Source: Rhynchospora pubera (Eukaryota; Streptophyta; Magnoliopsida; Poales; Cyperaceae). From it: a stretch of 64,000 bases of DNA. Shown in pieces: positions 10,816 through 21,742 of this stretch. The notes beneath the pieces are model-generated. The model was given only the letters and a program-made list of their open reading frames with translations. It was not told where the DNA came from and did not search any database. Every line of letters begins with the position of its first letter. Position 1 is the first letter of the stretch. A program made the translations under genes and the position numbers. Where the stretch lies: assembly GCA_028095005.1 (NCBI GenBank), contig CM051459.1, positions 134,627,657-134,691,656 on the forward strand, in the 5' to 3' direction.

Positions 10816-12056
10816 TATTTAGGACTTCTGCACATATTGTTACTAGAAAGAAATGTAGAGTTACCTTCTGTGGAGAATGACATCTTGCTGGGCTCCTCTG
10901 AGGGTGTCTTCATGAGTTCATCGACTGATTGGTCCTCAGTAGGAGTTGTATTGTCACTCTCTGTGTCAGTTTTTTCATCCTCATCCTCATCAGTATCAGT
11001 CTCCTGAGAGCTTAGGTTGAACCCAGGGGGTACACTGGGCCCACTGGTGTGCCCTGGGCCCTCATGTTGAGCTCTGTGGCTCTCATTCCTAGCCTGTTTC
11101 ATCTCCTTCCTGAACTGTGCCTCAAGATCTTCTTGTACTCCTTTTCCTTTAGAAGTAGAGCTTGTAGGTTTGATTACCCTGGTGTCTCCAATGAGAACTC
11201 CTGTCTCCTTAGTTCTGCTTCCTCCCTTGGTTTGAGATCTAGTAATCATTGAGGGGATGACCTCATCTATCTTCCTTTTTTTTGCTTGAGTATTATTGGG
11301 GGTTGTGGTTTTTGCAGCCTTTTTCTTTGCTTTTCTCTTGCTCTGTCGCATGGTTGTAGTACTGCCAGAATCAACCCTATCAGGTGGATTGATACTTTGC
11401 AGTCTTGCCTCATCAGCAGGGGACCATTCAATCCTAGGCAAAGCTTTGATGTATTCATGACGTGGGTTTCTAATTTGTGGTTCCTCAACTACGTACTGAA
11501 CACGAAGTAGGTCAATTTTTCCATTTCTTCTGTGTAATTCAAATGCACGAGAGGCTGGTATTCTATCCCTATGTTCAACCAATACTTCTACTCTAGCAAA
11601 TCTGGCATCTATACCCATGTATGTTGGTGCATCAGCATGTAAAACTGTACCAAAAGGGAAAAAGATGTTTGCTCCATACCATGAGCACCATCCAAATGGA
11701 AGATCAGCAATTCTTACCCATAGCCTCACACTATCTGCTCTGGGGTCTAGTTTCCTTGGAGGATCAATGAGGATGGGAAATGGCCGCCTCATGTTGTTTC
11801 CATATGTGATTTCAATAGTGCCTTTTCTAAACATCTCATCGCGCCATTGCTCAGAGGGGCCGATGATGAGAAATCGGTTTTCTAGGAGTGTTGTCACTCT
11901 GTGTTGTCCTGCAGGGAGGCGTCTTCTCATCTCTATCATGACATCAAGCAAAGTTACACCTTCCATGGTTTGGATGACAATGGATTTGGTGATCTCTGCA
12001 CTGGCCGGAGCAGTGATGTCGTCTTCATCAACTCTGATGGGATCAAGGTTTTCCAT
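10815..12056 (-). CDS. CACTA-borne ORF B: DUF4283-like basic/acidic protein
   Basis: This intact frame of 413 residues starts MENLDPIRVDEDD. Residues about 25-200 follow the gag-like DUF4283 pattern: NRFLIIGPSEQWRDEMF, GTIEITYGNN, PFPILIDPPRKLDPRADSVR, LWVRIADLPFGWCSW, then RFARVEVLVEHRDRIP. Residues about 240-275 are strongly basic (KRKAKKKAAK and KKRKID), compatible with nuclear localisation. Residues about 355-390 are acidic (ETDTDEDEDEKTDTESDN). It has no DDE transposase, RT or zinc finger. Copy 2 (57472-58713) differs by two residues and about five synonymous changes. Function is unknown. Binding to the element's own palindromes, like TnpA of En/Spm, is conceivable but unproven. Confidence 0.62.
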   Translation of the reverse strand: MENLDPIRVDEDDITAPASAEITKSIVIQTMEGVTLLDVMIEMRRRLPAGQHRVTTLLENRFLIIGPSEQWRDEMFRKGTIEITYGNNMRRPFPILIDPPRKLDPRADSVRLWVRIADLPFGWCSWYGANIFFPFGTVLHADAPTYMGIDARFARVEVLVEHRDRIPASRAFELHRRNGKIDLLRVQYVVEEPQIRNPRHEYIKALPRIEWSPADEARLQSINPPDRVDSGSTTTMRQSKRKAKKKAAKTTTPNNTQAKKRKIDEVIPSMITRSQTKGGSRTKETGVLIGDTRVIKPTSSTSKGKGVQEDLEAQFRKEMKQARNESHRAQHEGPGHTSGPSVPPGFNLSSQETDTDEDEDEKTDTESDNTTPTEDQSVDELMKTPSEEPSKMSFSTEGNSTFLSSNNMCRSPK

Positions 12057-12278
12057 GGTTGGTTTTTGAGTAGAGAGATAGGAGGGAGAAGTGGGAAATT
12101 AGTTTGAAACTGAAAAGGCGTGGGGTTCTACAGTTTGGTCATTTATAGTACAAATGAGTATGAAACTGAAAATATGAAGAGTTGCGTGCTTTAATTTTTG
12201 AATTGTTAATCATATGAAGAGTTGCGTGCTTTAATGAGTGTTCAGATAAGCATCTCTTGGAGTACTGGATTGTAACAG

Positions 12279-12351
12279 TATGCTGCATGTGTTATCTAAT
12301 GTAAATTGGGTACCAATTTGGTACCAATTCGGCTAGCAAATTGGGCTAGCC
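12279..12351 (-). promoter_or_regulatory. Shared leader block of module B (CACTA copy 1)
   Basis: This is the second occurrence of the block at 9267-9336, with the same paired GGTACCAAT and GCTAGC words. It lies about 220 bp upstream of the ORF B start on the minus strand and immediately inside the terminal palindrome array. Confidence 0.55.
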
Positions 12352-12361
12352 AAATCAAAAA

Positions 12362-12711
12362 AAGCGAAACAAAAAAAAGGACCTTCTGTAACGGTTATTA
12401 AGGAATAACCGTTACAGAATATTATAATTTCATTTTTTTTTATTATAAACATTATCTGTAACGGTTATTAGAGAATAACCGTTACACATGTTCTCCAAAA
12501 AGCTGTACCAGATTTCCCTTGCATAATACTATAACGGTTATTAGATAATAACCGTTACAGAAGATTGGCTACTGTAACGGTTATTGTCTAATAACCGTTA
12601 TAGATCTGTAACGGTTATTAGACATTCTGTAACGGGGGCTACAGTAACGTTTCGTGTACCGTTACAGAAGTCTTTTATTAACCGTTACAGAAGCCAATAT
12701 TTCGCGTAGTG
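12362..12711. repeat. Right terminal palindrome array, CACTA copy 1
   Basis: The array begins GCGAAACAAAAAAAAGGACC and contains at least four CTGTAACGGTTATT palindromes plus several half-sites. It ends in the right terminus CGCGTAGTG. Copy 2 has about 164 bp more here through duplication of palindrome-bearing units. Confidence 0.88.
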
Positions 12712-15700
12712 AATGCTATCCTTTGTTCTCTTGAGATATTTGAGGATATTCTTGACTGCAGTCCAATGTGCCATGCCAGGATTGGCTTGGAATCGACTAG
12801 TCACGCTAATCGGATGTGCCACATCAGGACGAGTGCATAGCATGGCATACATAATCGATCCGACCACAGATGGATACTGGAATTTCTTCATGTATTCACG
12901 ATCTGTATCATTGGTCGGACTTTGAGACTTGCTCAAGAAAATGCCATGTGACATAGGCAAGAATCCCTTTTTGTAATTTGCCATGTTGTGTTTATTCAAC
13001 ACTTTGTCAATATATGCATCTTGGCTCAAACCTAACATCCTTCTCGATCTATCTCTATAGATCTTGATTCCTAGGATATAGGCGGCTTCGCCCAAATCTT
13101 TCATTGAGAACACCTTCTTCAATGAATCCTTAACTGCATTCAACTCGGGGATATCATTCCCGATCAAGAGGATATCATCAACATACAGAACAAGAAACAC
13201 AACCACGCTCCCACTAATCCTCTTGTAAACGCAAGGTTCCTTTTCGCTTTGAACGAAGTTCAATTTCTTGACTTCTTCATCAAAGCGTTTGTTCCAACTC
13301 CTTGATGCTTGCTTCAATCCATAAATGGACCTTTGAAGTTTACATACCTTGTTAGCATTCTTTGGATCCACAAAACACTCGGGTTGTGTCATATACACAT
13401 CCTCTTCCAAATTTCCATTTAGGAAGGCGGTTTTGACATCCATTTGCCATATTTCATAATCATAAAATGCGGCAATTGCTAGCATGATCCGAATGGACTT
13501 GAACATGACGACGGGCGAGAAGGTTTCTTCATAGTCAATACCATGAACTTGTTTGTAACCTTTCGCTACGAGTCGTGCTTTGTAAATGGTCAAGTTGCCA
13601 TCCATGTCGACCTTTCTTTTAAAGATCCATTTGTTCTCAACGGGTTTTACTCCGTTGGGAAGATCAACCAAGGTCCATACCTTGTTGTCATACATGGATT
13701 GCATTTCGGATTCCATGGCCTTAAGCCATTCCTTGGAGTCTGGTTTTCTTTTCATGTCATCAATGGTCAAAGGCTCATCGTTCTCCATGACGAGAACGTC
13801 GTGCAAACCTAAATATCTTATAGGTGGACGACTTGGCCTTGCCGATCTTCGTAGGGTAGATGCTTGAGGTTCTTAAACTTGCTCCACAACGGTTTGTGGG
13901 CTTTGTTCTTGAATTTCAAGTAATGGTGCATCCTCAACACTATCGACCCGCGATATGTTTGAGTATTCATTTGAGGGAGCTTGTTCTTGAACCTCTTCTT
14001 CCACAACAACTTGAGGAATGGATTCGGCTACAATCTCATTCGGTGCAACCTCATTTGGCACTATATTTGGAACAACCACATTACCTACTTGAGGTATGTT
14101 TTGTTGTGGTTCTTGAATTTCTTCAATAACCACGTTGCTCCCACTACTTCTTCTTGAGATAAACTCCTTTTCCAAGAATTCCGCATGTCGTGCAACAACT
14201 ATCTTGTTCTCGACATGGTTATAGAAGTAGTAACCCTTCGTTTCCTTAGGGTATCCTACGAAATGACATTTGTCCGATTTGGGTCCAAGCTTATCGCTCA
14301 CTGGCCTTTTCACATAAGCTTCACAACCCCAAATTTTGAGAAACATCATGCTAGGTTTCGAACCAAACCATAGCTCATAGGGTGTTTTCTCAACGGACTT
14401 TGATGGAACACGGTTCAAAGTAAAAGCTGCGGTTTCAATTGCATAACCCCAAAAAGACATAGGCAAATCAGTTTGGCTCATCATCGATCGAACCATGTCT
14501 AGCAAAGTTCGATTCCTCCTTTCGGACACACCATTCCATTGTGGTGTTCCTGGTGGAGTGAGTTGTGGAATGATTCCACACTCCTTTAGATAATCGCCAA
14601 ATTCATGGCTCAAGTACTCACCACCTCTATCGGATCGTAAGGCCTTGATCTTTCGATCAAGTTGGTTCTCAACTTCACTCTTAAACTCTTTGAACTTGTC
14701 AAAGGTTTCAGATTTATGACGCATCAAGTAGATATACCCGTATCTACTATAATCGTCAGTGAACGTGACGAAATATGAGAAACCTCCACGTGCACAAATG
14801 CTCATAGGTCCACATACATCGGTATGTATGAGATCTAACAATCCATTTGCCCTTATCCCTTTGTTGGGGAAAGACGCTTTGGTCATTTTACCCATCAAAC
14901 AAGATTCGCAAGTGTCAATTGGCTCGAAAGCGAATTGATCCAAGAGACCAACAGATTGTAGTCTCTTGATGCGTTTCTCGTTGATATGACCTAAGCGGCA
15001 ATGCCACATTAAAGTCGCATTCTCATGTGAAACCTTACGTTTCCTTTTGTCATTTTCAACACTCAAAACAAATTTATTCGAATCGAACACATAAAGACCA
15101 TTCAATAAACGTGCATCACAAAAACGAACTTCATTACGAAACAAAGTCAAACACTTGTTCTTTATTACAACATCAAATCCATCCAAGTCCAAACATGAAA
15201 CAGACACAATGTTTCGAGTGATACATGGAACTACAAAAACATCCTTGAGTTCCAACACAAAACCAGTAGGCAAAGTTAGTTCCACGCTCCCAATGGCCAT
15301 AGCGGAGACGCACGTGCCGTTACCGACGCGGAGTTGAACTTCGCCTTTCTCGAGCCGCCTTCTATTCTTTAGGACCTGCATATTTCGACAAATGTGAGCA
15401 CACGAACCAGTATCGAATACCCAATCTGTGTGAGAAGTAGCGAGAAGGGTTTCGATGACAAATATACCTGAGGTAGAAGGTTGGACAGTTCCCGCCTTCT
15501 TGTCAGCTAGGTACCTTGGGCAGTTTCTCTTCCAATGGCCCTTGTTGCTACAGTAGTAGCAAACGGTCTCGGAAGTGGCCGGATTCTTCTTCTTCTTAGA
15601 ACCCACGGGAGCACCCTTGGCCGGACCTTGGGACGTCACCGGGCCTTTGCCTTTGCCTTTGCGGCCACGCTTTTTTATCTTCTTGCTCTTTCCACTCACC

Positions 15701-16338
15701 GCAAGAACATCCTTTGGGCCCTTCTCTTTCTTTAGACTCTCCTCCGTCTCAATGAGCATGTTTTGGATGTCATCCATGCTCTTGTCCATGCCGTTCATCC
15801 GGTAGTTCACAACGAAACCGGTGAAGCTTGGAGGGAGAGAATTGAGAATGAAGTCTTGAATCGCCCCCGAAGGGAAGGGCGTATCAAGCTTCTCAAGCTG
15901 CCGAAACAACCCCGCCATCTTCATGACGTGTGGCCCGACTTCATGACCTTCGGCCAAGCGAGTGTTGGCGACGGCCTTGATGAGACGGGCCCTTTCGGTG
16001 CGGGCCTTAGTTTGGAACATGTTGGATAGGCAAGTGATCATAGCGAACACTCCATAGCCACTATCCATGAACTCCTTTTGGAGTTCCGATTCCATGATTG
16101 CCACCATCACGACGGACATCTCCATGTCCTCGTTTTCATGCTTCGCAAAGGCATCCTTTTCCTCTTAGGTAGCGGTTGCCTTTGGAGCCGATGGCATGGG
16201 AGTGGTGAGGAGATACTCTCTTTTCTCATACCTAAAGGCAAGCCTTAGGTTGCGATGCCAATCCAAGAAATTGACACCGTTAAAAGCGAGTTTCTCTCTC
16301 TCAAGAAGAGAACGTAGCGTAAAAGATGAGGAAGACAT
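12712..16338 (-). pseudogene. Copia Gag-Pol: Gag, protease, integrase and RT part
   Basis: One reading frame runs from ATG at 16336-16338 (MSSSSFTLRSLLEREKLAF) to the CACTA insertion at 12711. Visible landmarks are a UBN2-type Gag, a CX2CX4HX4C zinc knuckle (CYYCSNKGHWKRNC, about 15520-15565), protease WVFDTGSCAHIC, the GAG-pre-integrase HCRLGH/CESC motif, integrase core residues in HTDVCGP, FTDDYSR and SDRGGEY, and RT with KARLVAKGY, MDVKTAFLNG and the catalytic LYVDDILL. It would package, cut, copy and integrate the element RNA. In-frame TAA codons at 16165-16167 and 13873-13875 interrupt it; otherwise the frame is open throughout. RT is cut before RNase H, which continues at 7272-6754. It is non-functional as read, although the domains are well preserved. 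Confidence 0.93.
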
Positions 16339-18416
16339 CTACAACAATACATAAGTTTTAAGGTCAATTAGTTTATGCTTTAATATTTGTTTTAACTAAG
16401 TAAAACTTCCACTACATTAAAATATGTCCCTAAATGTAGTGAATTTCCAAGACTTCCACTATTTGTTAATGCAACGACAACGTCAGCAGAACATTGCACC
16501 AACAAATGTGAAATAGGTTCTCCAACCAATCATACGTACCTATGATTCTTGGTTCGATTAACGAACTTCACTCCAATGAACAATCCGATTTAATCCATTG
16601 TTAAGTCTACTTCTTTCTATTTGCTCCTAGTAAATCCGATTTACACCCCGACACGAATGATGGATCACGATGTCCCGCGTCGGCGAGAATACATCAATGA
16701 CCGATCATACTACGTAAGAAGGGGATAGAAAGAAGGAGAGTGAATTGGTTTTAAATTAATCCTTTTTATTTGGGACAAATAACAATCATGACGCTTGTTT
16801 GGTGGTCGTGTAAACATACACCCATACCTAACCTATCACAAGCAATCATACAAGCATCTCATAGTTGTGGGTTTGTATGGCTCCCGCTTGCATTAGTTTC
16901 GCCACATCGTCCATGGAGCAAAACTAATCTAATCCTTGCCCTCCCACTAAATTCTATAAGGATCTAAATCCTATATAAAATAAAGCTACAAAACACATGT
17001 GAAAACATCCTATTCCCATCCTATCCTTAGGGGCATGCAAGCCTCACAAGTTACATCAAAAATTAATCAACAAATTAATTAATTAATGGCACCAAAGGCC
17101 GCATTACAAACATTCCCACATGCATTAAAATACAACCACAAGACATTGAGTCTTGAGCCATACTAAACCCACTATCCACCTACAAAACAAAGTTAGCACA
17201 TACAAGCACTTTGTTTCCAATTAACGATTTTCAAGCATCTTTGCGTATCGTTTGCTATAAGTAAATTCCGTGTACAAATCCTCAATTTTAAACAACCAAA
17301 CTTGTTTAAATTCATTTAGAAAGTTCTTTCAACATCCCATAACTGAAAGGAGATCAAACAAGGAGTTACCTAATTAATTTCAACTAGTTTGAATACTTAG
17401 AAAAACAGTAATTTACCAAAAAACGTAACTAATGGAATCCAACAAAAACAACAGTTTTCGGTCTCCAAAAATTCTCAAATAAATTACTTAAGCTCCTTAT
17501 CATAGTTGCGACTACCAGTAAAAATTTCAAGAAGAGATCTTAAACCATCTGGGAGAATCAAAAAAGACAAATCTCTTACAAGTGCACGAAACACCGTTAT
17601 GAGATTTTCAGCTTATCCTCTCAACCATTTGGTCTGTTAGACCACCTTCTATCTAGTTTTTTTATATATACAATATACATAGAAAAACTTGTTTAGACTA
17701 CAGGCTATCCATTCATGAAAAGAAAACAACCAAGTTCAGTTCAATAATATTAAGTTACATGCTAAACAATCAACAAATTCTGTACTGGAACAGACTGTCA
17801 ATCGAAATATTTTAACCTAGTTGAAGATCCAAACTTCCACGAAAAATTATGAAATTAATTTTCCTGGAATCCTAACTCAAAATAGAACAACTCCATTTAA
17901 ACAGAATATTTAAAGGAGTTCTCAGTTGGTACAGTTTATTAGAACAATCGATTTGCTCAACAAACTGGATCTGACAAGATCTTCATTTTCATACTTGAAA
18001 ACCCACAAATTAATCCGAGTCATGCAACAATTTATACATTCTCAGAAAGAGCGTCAAGTCCTCTTTATTTCTAGCCATAGAACACTGGTACTTATATTCA
18101 AAATATAAATCTTTCAAGCCATTCAAACATGACAGTGCAAGCAAAAACTGATTCTGCGCACTGTCGCCGTTTTATTCACAGTAAATCTATACTAATTCAG
18201 AAAAATGTGAATCCAATTCCAAAAGAATCACAATCCACAGATCTACAACTTTCATGCAGATGGAAAGATCTTCTAGAGAACCTATCACATCCAAAAACGC
18301 GAAATAACACAGAAAATACCATTTCCAGACAGCAAACAAACGCATCATCTCTACTAATCCATTAATTAGCCAATTTCTCTTAATTAAGTGTCAAAATAGC
18401 TTAAGTACGACCATGT
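16339..18416 (-). other. Copia 5' leader between primer site and Gag
   Basis: About 2.1 kb of non-coding internal sequence lies between the primer-binding site and the Gag start. No conserved frame is seen on either strand. The small ORFs here have no motifs. Such a leader normally carries packaging and dimerisation signals, but none can be assigned from sequence alone. Confidence 0.55.
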
Positions 18417-18428
18417 GCTCTGATACCA
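18417..18428 (-). other. Copia primer-binding site (initiator tRNA-Met)
   Basis: On the minus strand the sequence is TGGTATCAGAGC, one base inside the 5' LTR. It matches the 3' end complement of plant initiator tRNA-Met, the usual copia primer. This fixes the element's orientation as minus. Confidence 0.93.
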
Positions 18429-18429
18429 C

Positions 18430-20194
18430 TGTTAGGAAGTGTGTAATTTTCATTTATTTTGCTAATTACCAATTAATTAACCAAGCAAATCACACACAAA
18501 AAGATCTAGTACACAAGCTATTCAAACACACGAGAAAAAGGGTTGGAAGTATACCTCTCTTGGTATCGCAACCAAGAGGCTCGTTCCAACGGTTTGGTGT
18601 CGGTGGCGTGCTCTCCAAGAACCTCCACGCCGTGCGCCTCGAGTCCACTAAGGAATTAATCACCTTCTCAAACCAATTATGCTAGTAATTGAGAGAAGTG
18701 TGTCTAATTCCAAAGATTTCCCTCCTCAAGTTAATTCTCCAATTAATTTAGTGGAAAAGCTTGCTCAACACATGAGCTAGGTGGTGTGTGGAAGAGAGAA
18801 AGAGGAATAGAAAATTCTGAAATTTTCTTTCCCTCTTGTGAGGTGCGGCCAAAGAGAGAAGGAGAGAGAGAGAGGTGTGTGGAGGCTAGGGTTTGCTCCC
18901 AAAGAACACCCCTTTATATAGACCTCATACCCTAGCTCTCATCCAAATTTTGATGGACAAAATTGCCCCTCTATAGCCGCACCTACCTACCCCCTTTTGT
19001 GGGTTGGACCTCAAGTCAAGTTGAGCCTAATAGTCTTCCATTTTATTACACCTTCCATTTGGCATTAAATTAACTAATTAATTTAAGGCCCAATTTGCTC
19101 ATTTTATTAAATGTGTTGATTATTATTAATTATTAACTATTTAATAATTAATATGGAATTAGTCAATGCATTTAATTATTTCTATATGATCTATTTGACT
19201 TAATTAATCATAACGGTCCATGACGGTATACGATTAATTAATCAACTTATCATATTTTGCAAAACCAATTGTTGCAAATAAACAATTAACGCACGTGTGG
19301 TTAAACACCTTATTATGTGTGACCCTTTGAGGATTTATGCTATGTTGGACATGGAATTAAATCGCTATTTAATTCCAATAATAATAAGCGGTATCTAGCA
19401 ACACGTTATGATTCCCAATTCGCATAAATAGTGTACAGCTACAAAATTTCAATCCTGCATAAGAGAACAATTATGTTTCTCTATTTTGATTCTTATGTCA
19501 CACGATATCATCGTATAATCCAAGATAGGAACGTGTCATTCTTGCAGATTATACGTTTCTTGATCTAGAGATAATTGTATCAGTTGCTAGCAAACAATCT
19601 ATCTCCATCAAGGGGCCCAAACAGATATCGTCACTCACTAAGTGAATTAATGAGGGACATACGGTTTTCTTGATAATTAGCTTTTTCCCGCACAATTCAA
19701 GAATACTTAAATCAAGTCCGTATAGCAGCCTTTATCAGGAATCAGCGGTAGACATGATTTATAGTATCTATCCTCATGTGGAAAAGATAATCATCTCAAA
19801 CTTAGAACCAAAATCATAACGAAATAAATAATGACACGTAACACAATCCATATATTTATTTCGTGGGGTCCAGTCCTGTACTATGTTCTATAACATATAC
19901 ATATGCAATTAAGTTGGTTACTCTTAACCTATGATTTATAGAACTTAATCATCACTTAATTTGCATACTAATCTTATTGATAATTAATGTTCTCTGTTAA
20001 TTATCAAGATTATGGACTTTTAGATTTATCGCTGTCATTTACTACTAAATGAATAACAGTGATCTATAATTCAGATCCTCAACCTGAATGAACTGTCAAC
20101 GATTAAATCAAAGAACAAATGATCTGAAATCATCAATAACATAAACTATAGAAGTGACCTAAATAAGATTGGCTCCTAGGACATATCTCTAACA
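18430..20194 (-). repeat. 5' LTR of the copia element
   Basis: The LTR is 1765 bp and pairs with 4878-6638. On the minus strand it carries a TATA-like box at about 18913-18920 (TATATAAA) as the probable promoter. Visible differences from the 3' LTR are about a dozen substitutions plus a small GA-repeat indel. The right target duplication GTCCA is at 20195-20199. Confidence 0.93.
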
Positions 20195-20199
20195 GTCCA

Positions 20200-21082
20200 T
20201 GCCTAGGAAAATTCTTTTAATTTGGAAAACTAAACTGTTAGAAGACAGCCTTTGTACCAGCATTTTATTCTCTATTCTTGGGAAAAAAACAATAAAACTA
20301 ATCAAAAATCTTACACCAACACTATAATGACATGCTTGCCATACTAATGTTGTTTTTATCACCTATGTTTAGTGAAATTCAATTTATTTACACTTGCCTA
20401 TAGATGAAAAAGAGAACGAAGATATAAATTTTGAAAAACAAGCATAGAAAGCTCTTCACGATTTTATTTGTTTTTAAGTGAGTTTTCAAAAATGTTTATA
20501 GGGGTATCCCTGCCTTTTTCATTAGCGTGCATCGACAAGTTAGCACCAAAAAGATTACAAGATGATATATAACTGATTTTAAGTGCTTTTTACTCCAACT
20601 GTGCTAATATGCTCCTCTACCACTTTATTTGCTATTTTATTATGTCAGTATTTTTATTTAAAAAAAATGTTGTTTTATTTATAGATGATGTTATTACTAT
20701 ATTTACAAATGTTGGCATATTGAAGGTACAGAAAAATTTTCAAGGAAGCTGATTGCACTTTGAATAAACATATTAACACACACATATGAAATTTTAAATT
20801 TATTACAAACTCAACATAAAATAATACCCAATAAATATAAACAACTTATAAATTATTTTCATCAGAAAATAATTTTATTTATTAATCTTCACAAAATTTA
20901 AAATCATCACATATTTTATATTTATTAGTAAGTCAAATATCCAGCGAAGCTCGATTCATCTCCTAGTAGAATATTTAAAATGAATTGATACAATTCTTGG
21001 AAACAGAAACGGTCAAACGGGAAGGAACGAGTTCACGGGGCCTCCTGTGGTAAAAGTTGAGAATAATACATATTAATTTATC
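20200..21082. other. AT-rich intergenic DNA upstream of the NLR relic
   Basis: No gene or element boundary was recognised. The sequence is AT-rich with several short ORFs lacking motifs. Confidence 0.5.
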
Positions 21083-21223
21083 TTGGAGCGCGCAATAGAA
21101 AAAGATAGCGACCCCTCAATTCATGTTCATTGGAGCGCGCAATAGAAAAAGATAGCGACCCCTCAATTCATGTTCATTGGAGCGCGCAATAGAAAAAGAT
21201 AGCGACCCCTCAATTCATGTTCA
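21083..21223. repeat. Perfect 47-bp tandem triplication
   Basis: Three identical 47-bp units start at 21083, 21130 and 21177 (unit begins TTGGAGCGCGCAATAGAAAA and ends ATTCATGTTCA). The array ends 136 bp before the NLR start codon, in its promoter region. The GC-rich words GGAGCGCGC and AGCGACCCC stand out from the AT-rich surroundings. Perfect identity suggests recent expansion. Confidence 0.95.
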
Positions 21224-21229
21224 GAAATT

Positions 21230-21290
21230 AATATGTATTGCTATATTTATATGCCAATATTATATTTATATCTATGTTCAGTTCGATGCC
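21230..21290 (+). promoter_or_regulatory. Possible core promoter of the NLR relic
   Basis: TATA-like stretches (CTATATTTATATG and ATATTTATATC) lie 90-125 bp before the ATG at 21360 and just after the 47-bp triplication. Assignment is by position and composition only. Confidence 0.35.
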
Positions 21291-21521
21291 CATAGACCAT
21301 AGCCACTTAAGGTACCAATCAGATAAACAAGAACTGAAGAACACACAGGAGAGTGAGAAATGGCGGAGGCTATTGTCGATCTTGCTTTGAACAAACTCGC
21401 AGAGGCTGCAGTGACCGAAACACTGCGGCTTTATGGGGCAGGAGGCCAGCTGGATTCTCTCCAGCACGAGCTACGCTGGATTCAGGCTTTTTTGAAAGAC
21501 GCAGAGGCAAAGAAATATTTA

Positions 21522-21742
21522 GGGTGTGTTTGGATAAGCTTAGAATAAGGAATAAGAATAAGAAATTTCGATATGTGTGCTTATTCTTATTCTTGTGCAA
21601 CCCAAACTACACAAGAATAAGGAATTTGGGCCCTTATGTTTATACTAACAAAACCATGGTATAAGAATAAGGAATTTGAATAAGCACGCATACCGAAATT
21701 TCTTATTCTTATTCCTTATTCATGGCTCATCCAAACACACCC
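21522..21742. mobile_element. Tourist/Harbinger-like MITE in the NLR coiled-coil exon
   Basis: The element is 221 bp. The inverted ends are GGGTGTGTTTGGATAAGC and (reverse complement) GGGTGTGTTTGGATGAGC. The 3-bp target duplication TTA (21519-21521, 21743-21745) fits PIF/Harbinger. The whole element is nearly palindromic with AATAAGAATAAGG repeats. Removing it with one TSD copy restores the NLR frame across the junction (AKKY-L-DHRAM). Confidence 0.93.

Larger units (their letters stand above)
7273..12711. mobile_element. Large CACTA-ended element, copy 1 (two-ORF-module type)
   Basis: The element is 5439 bp. The left end is CACTACGGGAAAAAGG and the right end, reverse complemented, is CACTACGCGAAATATTGG. 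A 3-bp target duplication AAT (7270-7272, 12712-12714) fits CACTA/EnSpm. It lies inside the RT-RNase H junction of the copia element. It carries three palindrome arrays built on CTGTAACGGTTATT (7290-7590, 9360-9680, 12380-12700), minus-strand ORFs (7934-8854, 8869-9324, 10815-12056) and no recognisable transposase, so it is probably non-autonomous. A second copy, with ORFs almost identical in sequence, is at 53749-59532. Confidence 0.9.
4878..20194 (-). mobile_element. Full-length Ty1-copia retrotransposon, with nested CACTA
   Basis: The element is complete on the minus strand. It has two LTRs (4878-6638 and 18430-20194), a primer-binding site matching initiator tRNA-Met, a polypurine-type tract, and one Gag-Pol reading frame in the order Gag, protease, integrase, RT, RNase H, which is diagnostic of Ty1-copia. 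The 5-bp target duplication GTCCA is perfect (4873-4877, 20195-20199). The LTRs differ at only about a dozen visible positions over 1.76 kb, so insertion was recent. About 5.4 kb of the span is a later CACTA insertion (7273-12711). Without it the element is about 9.9 kb, which is long for copia because of 1.76 kb LTRs and a roughly 2 kb leader between primer site and gag. Nonsense codons and the nested insertion make it non-autonomous. Confidence 0.95.

Noticed and set aside
11617..12069. 150-codon plus-strand frame (also 58274-58726)
   Set aside because: It is the antisense shadow of ORF B.
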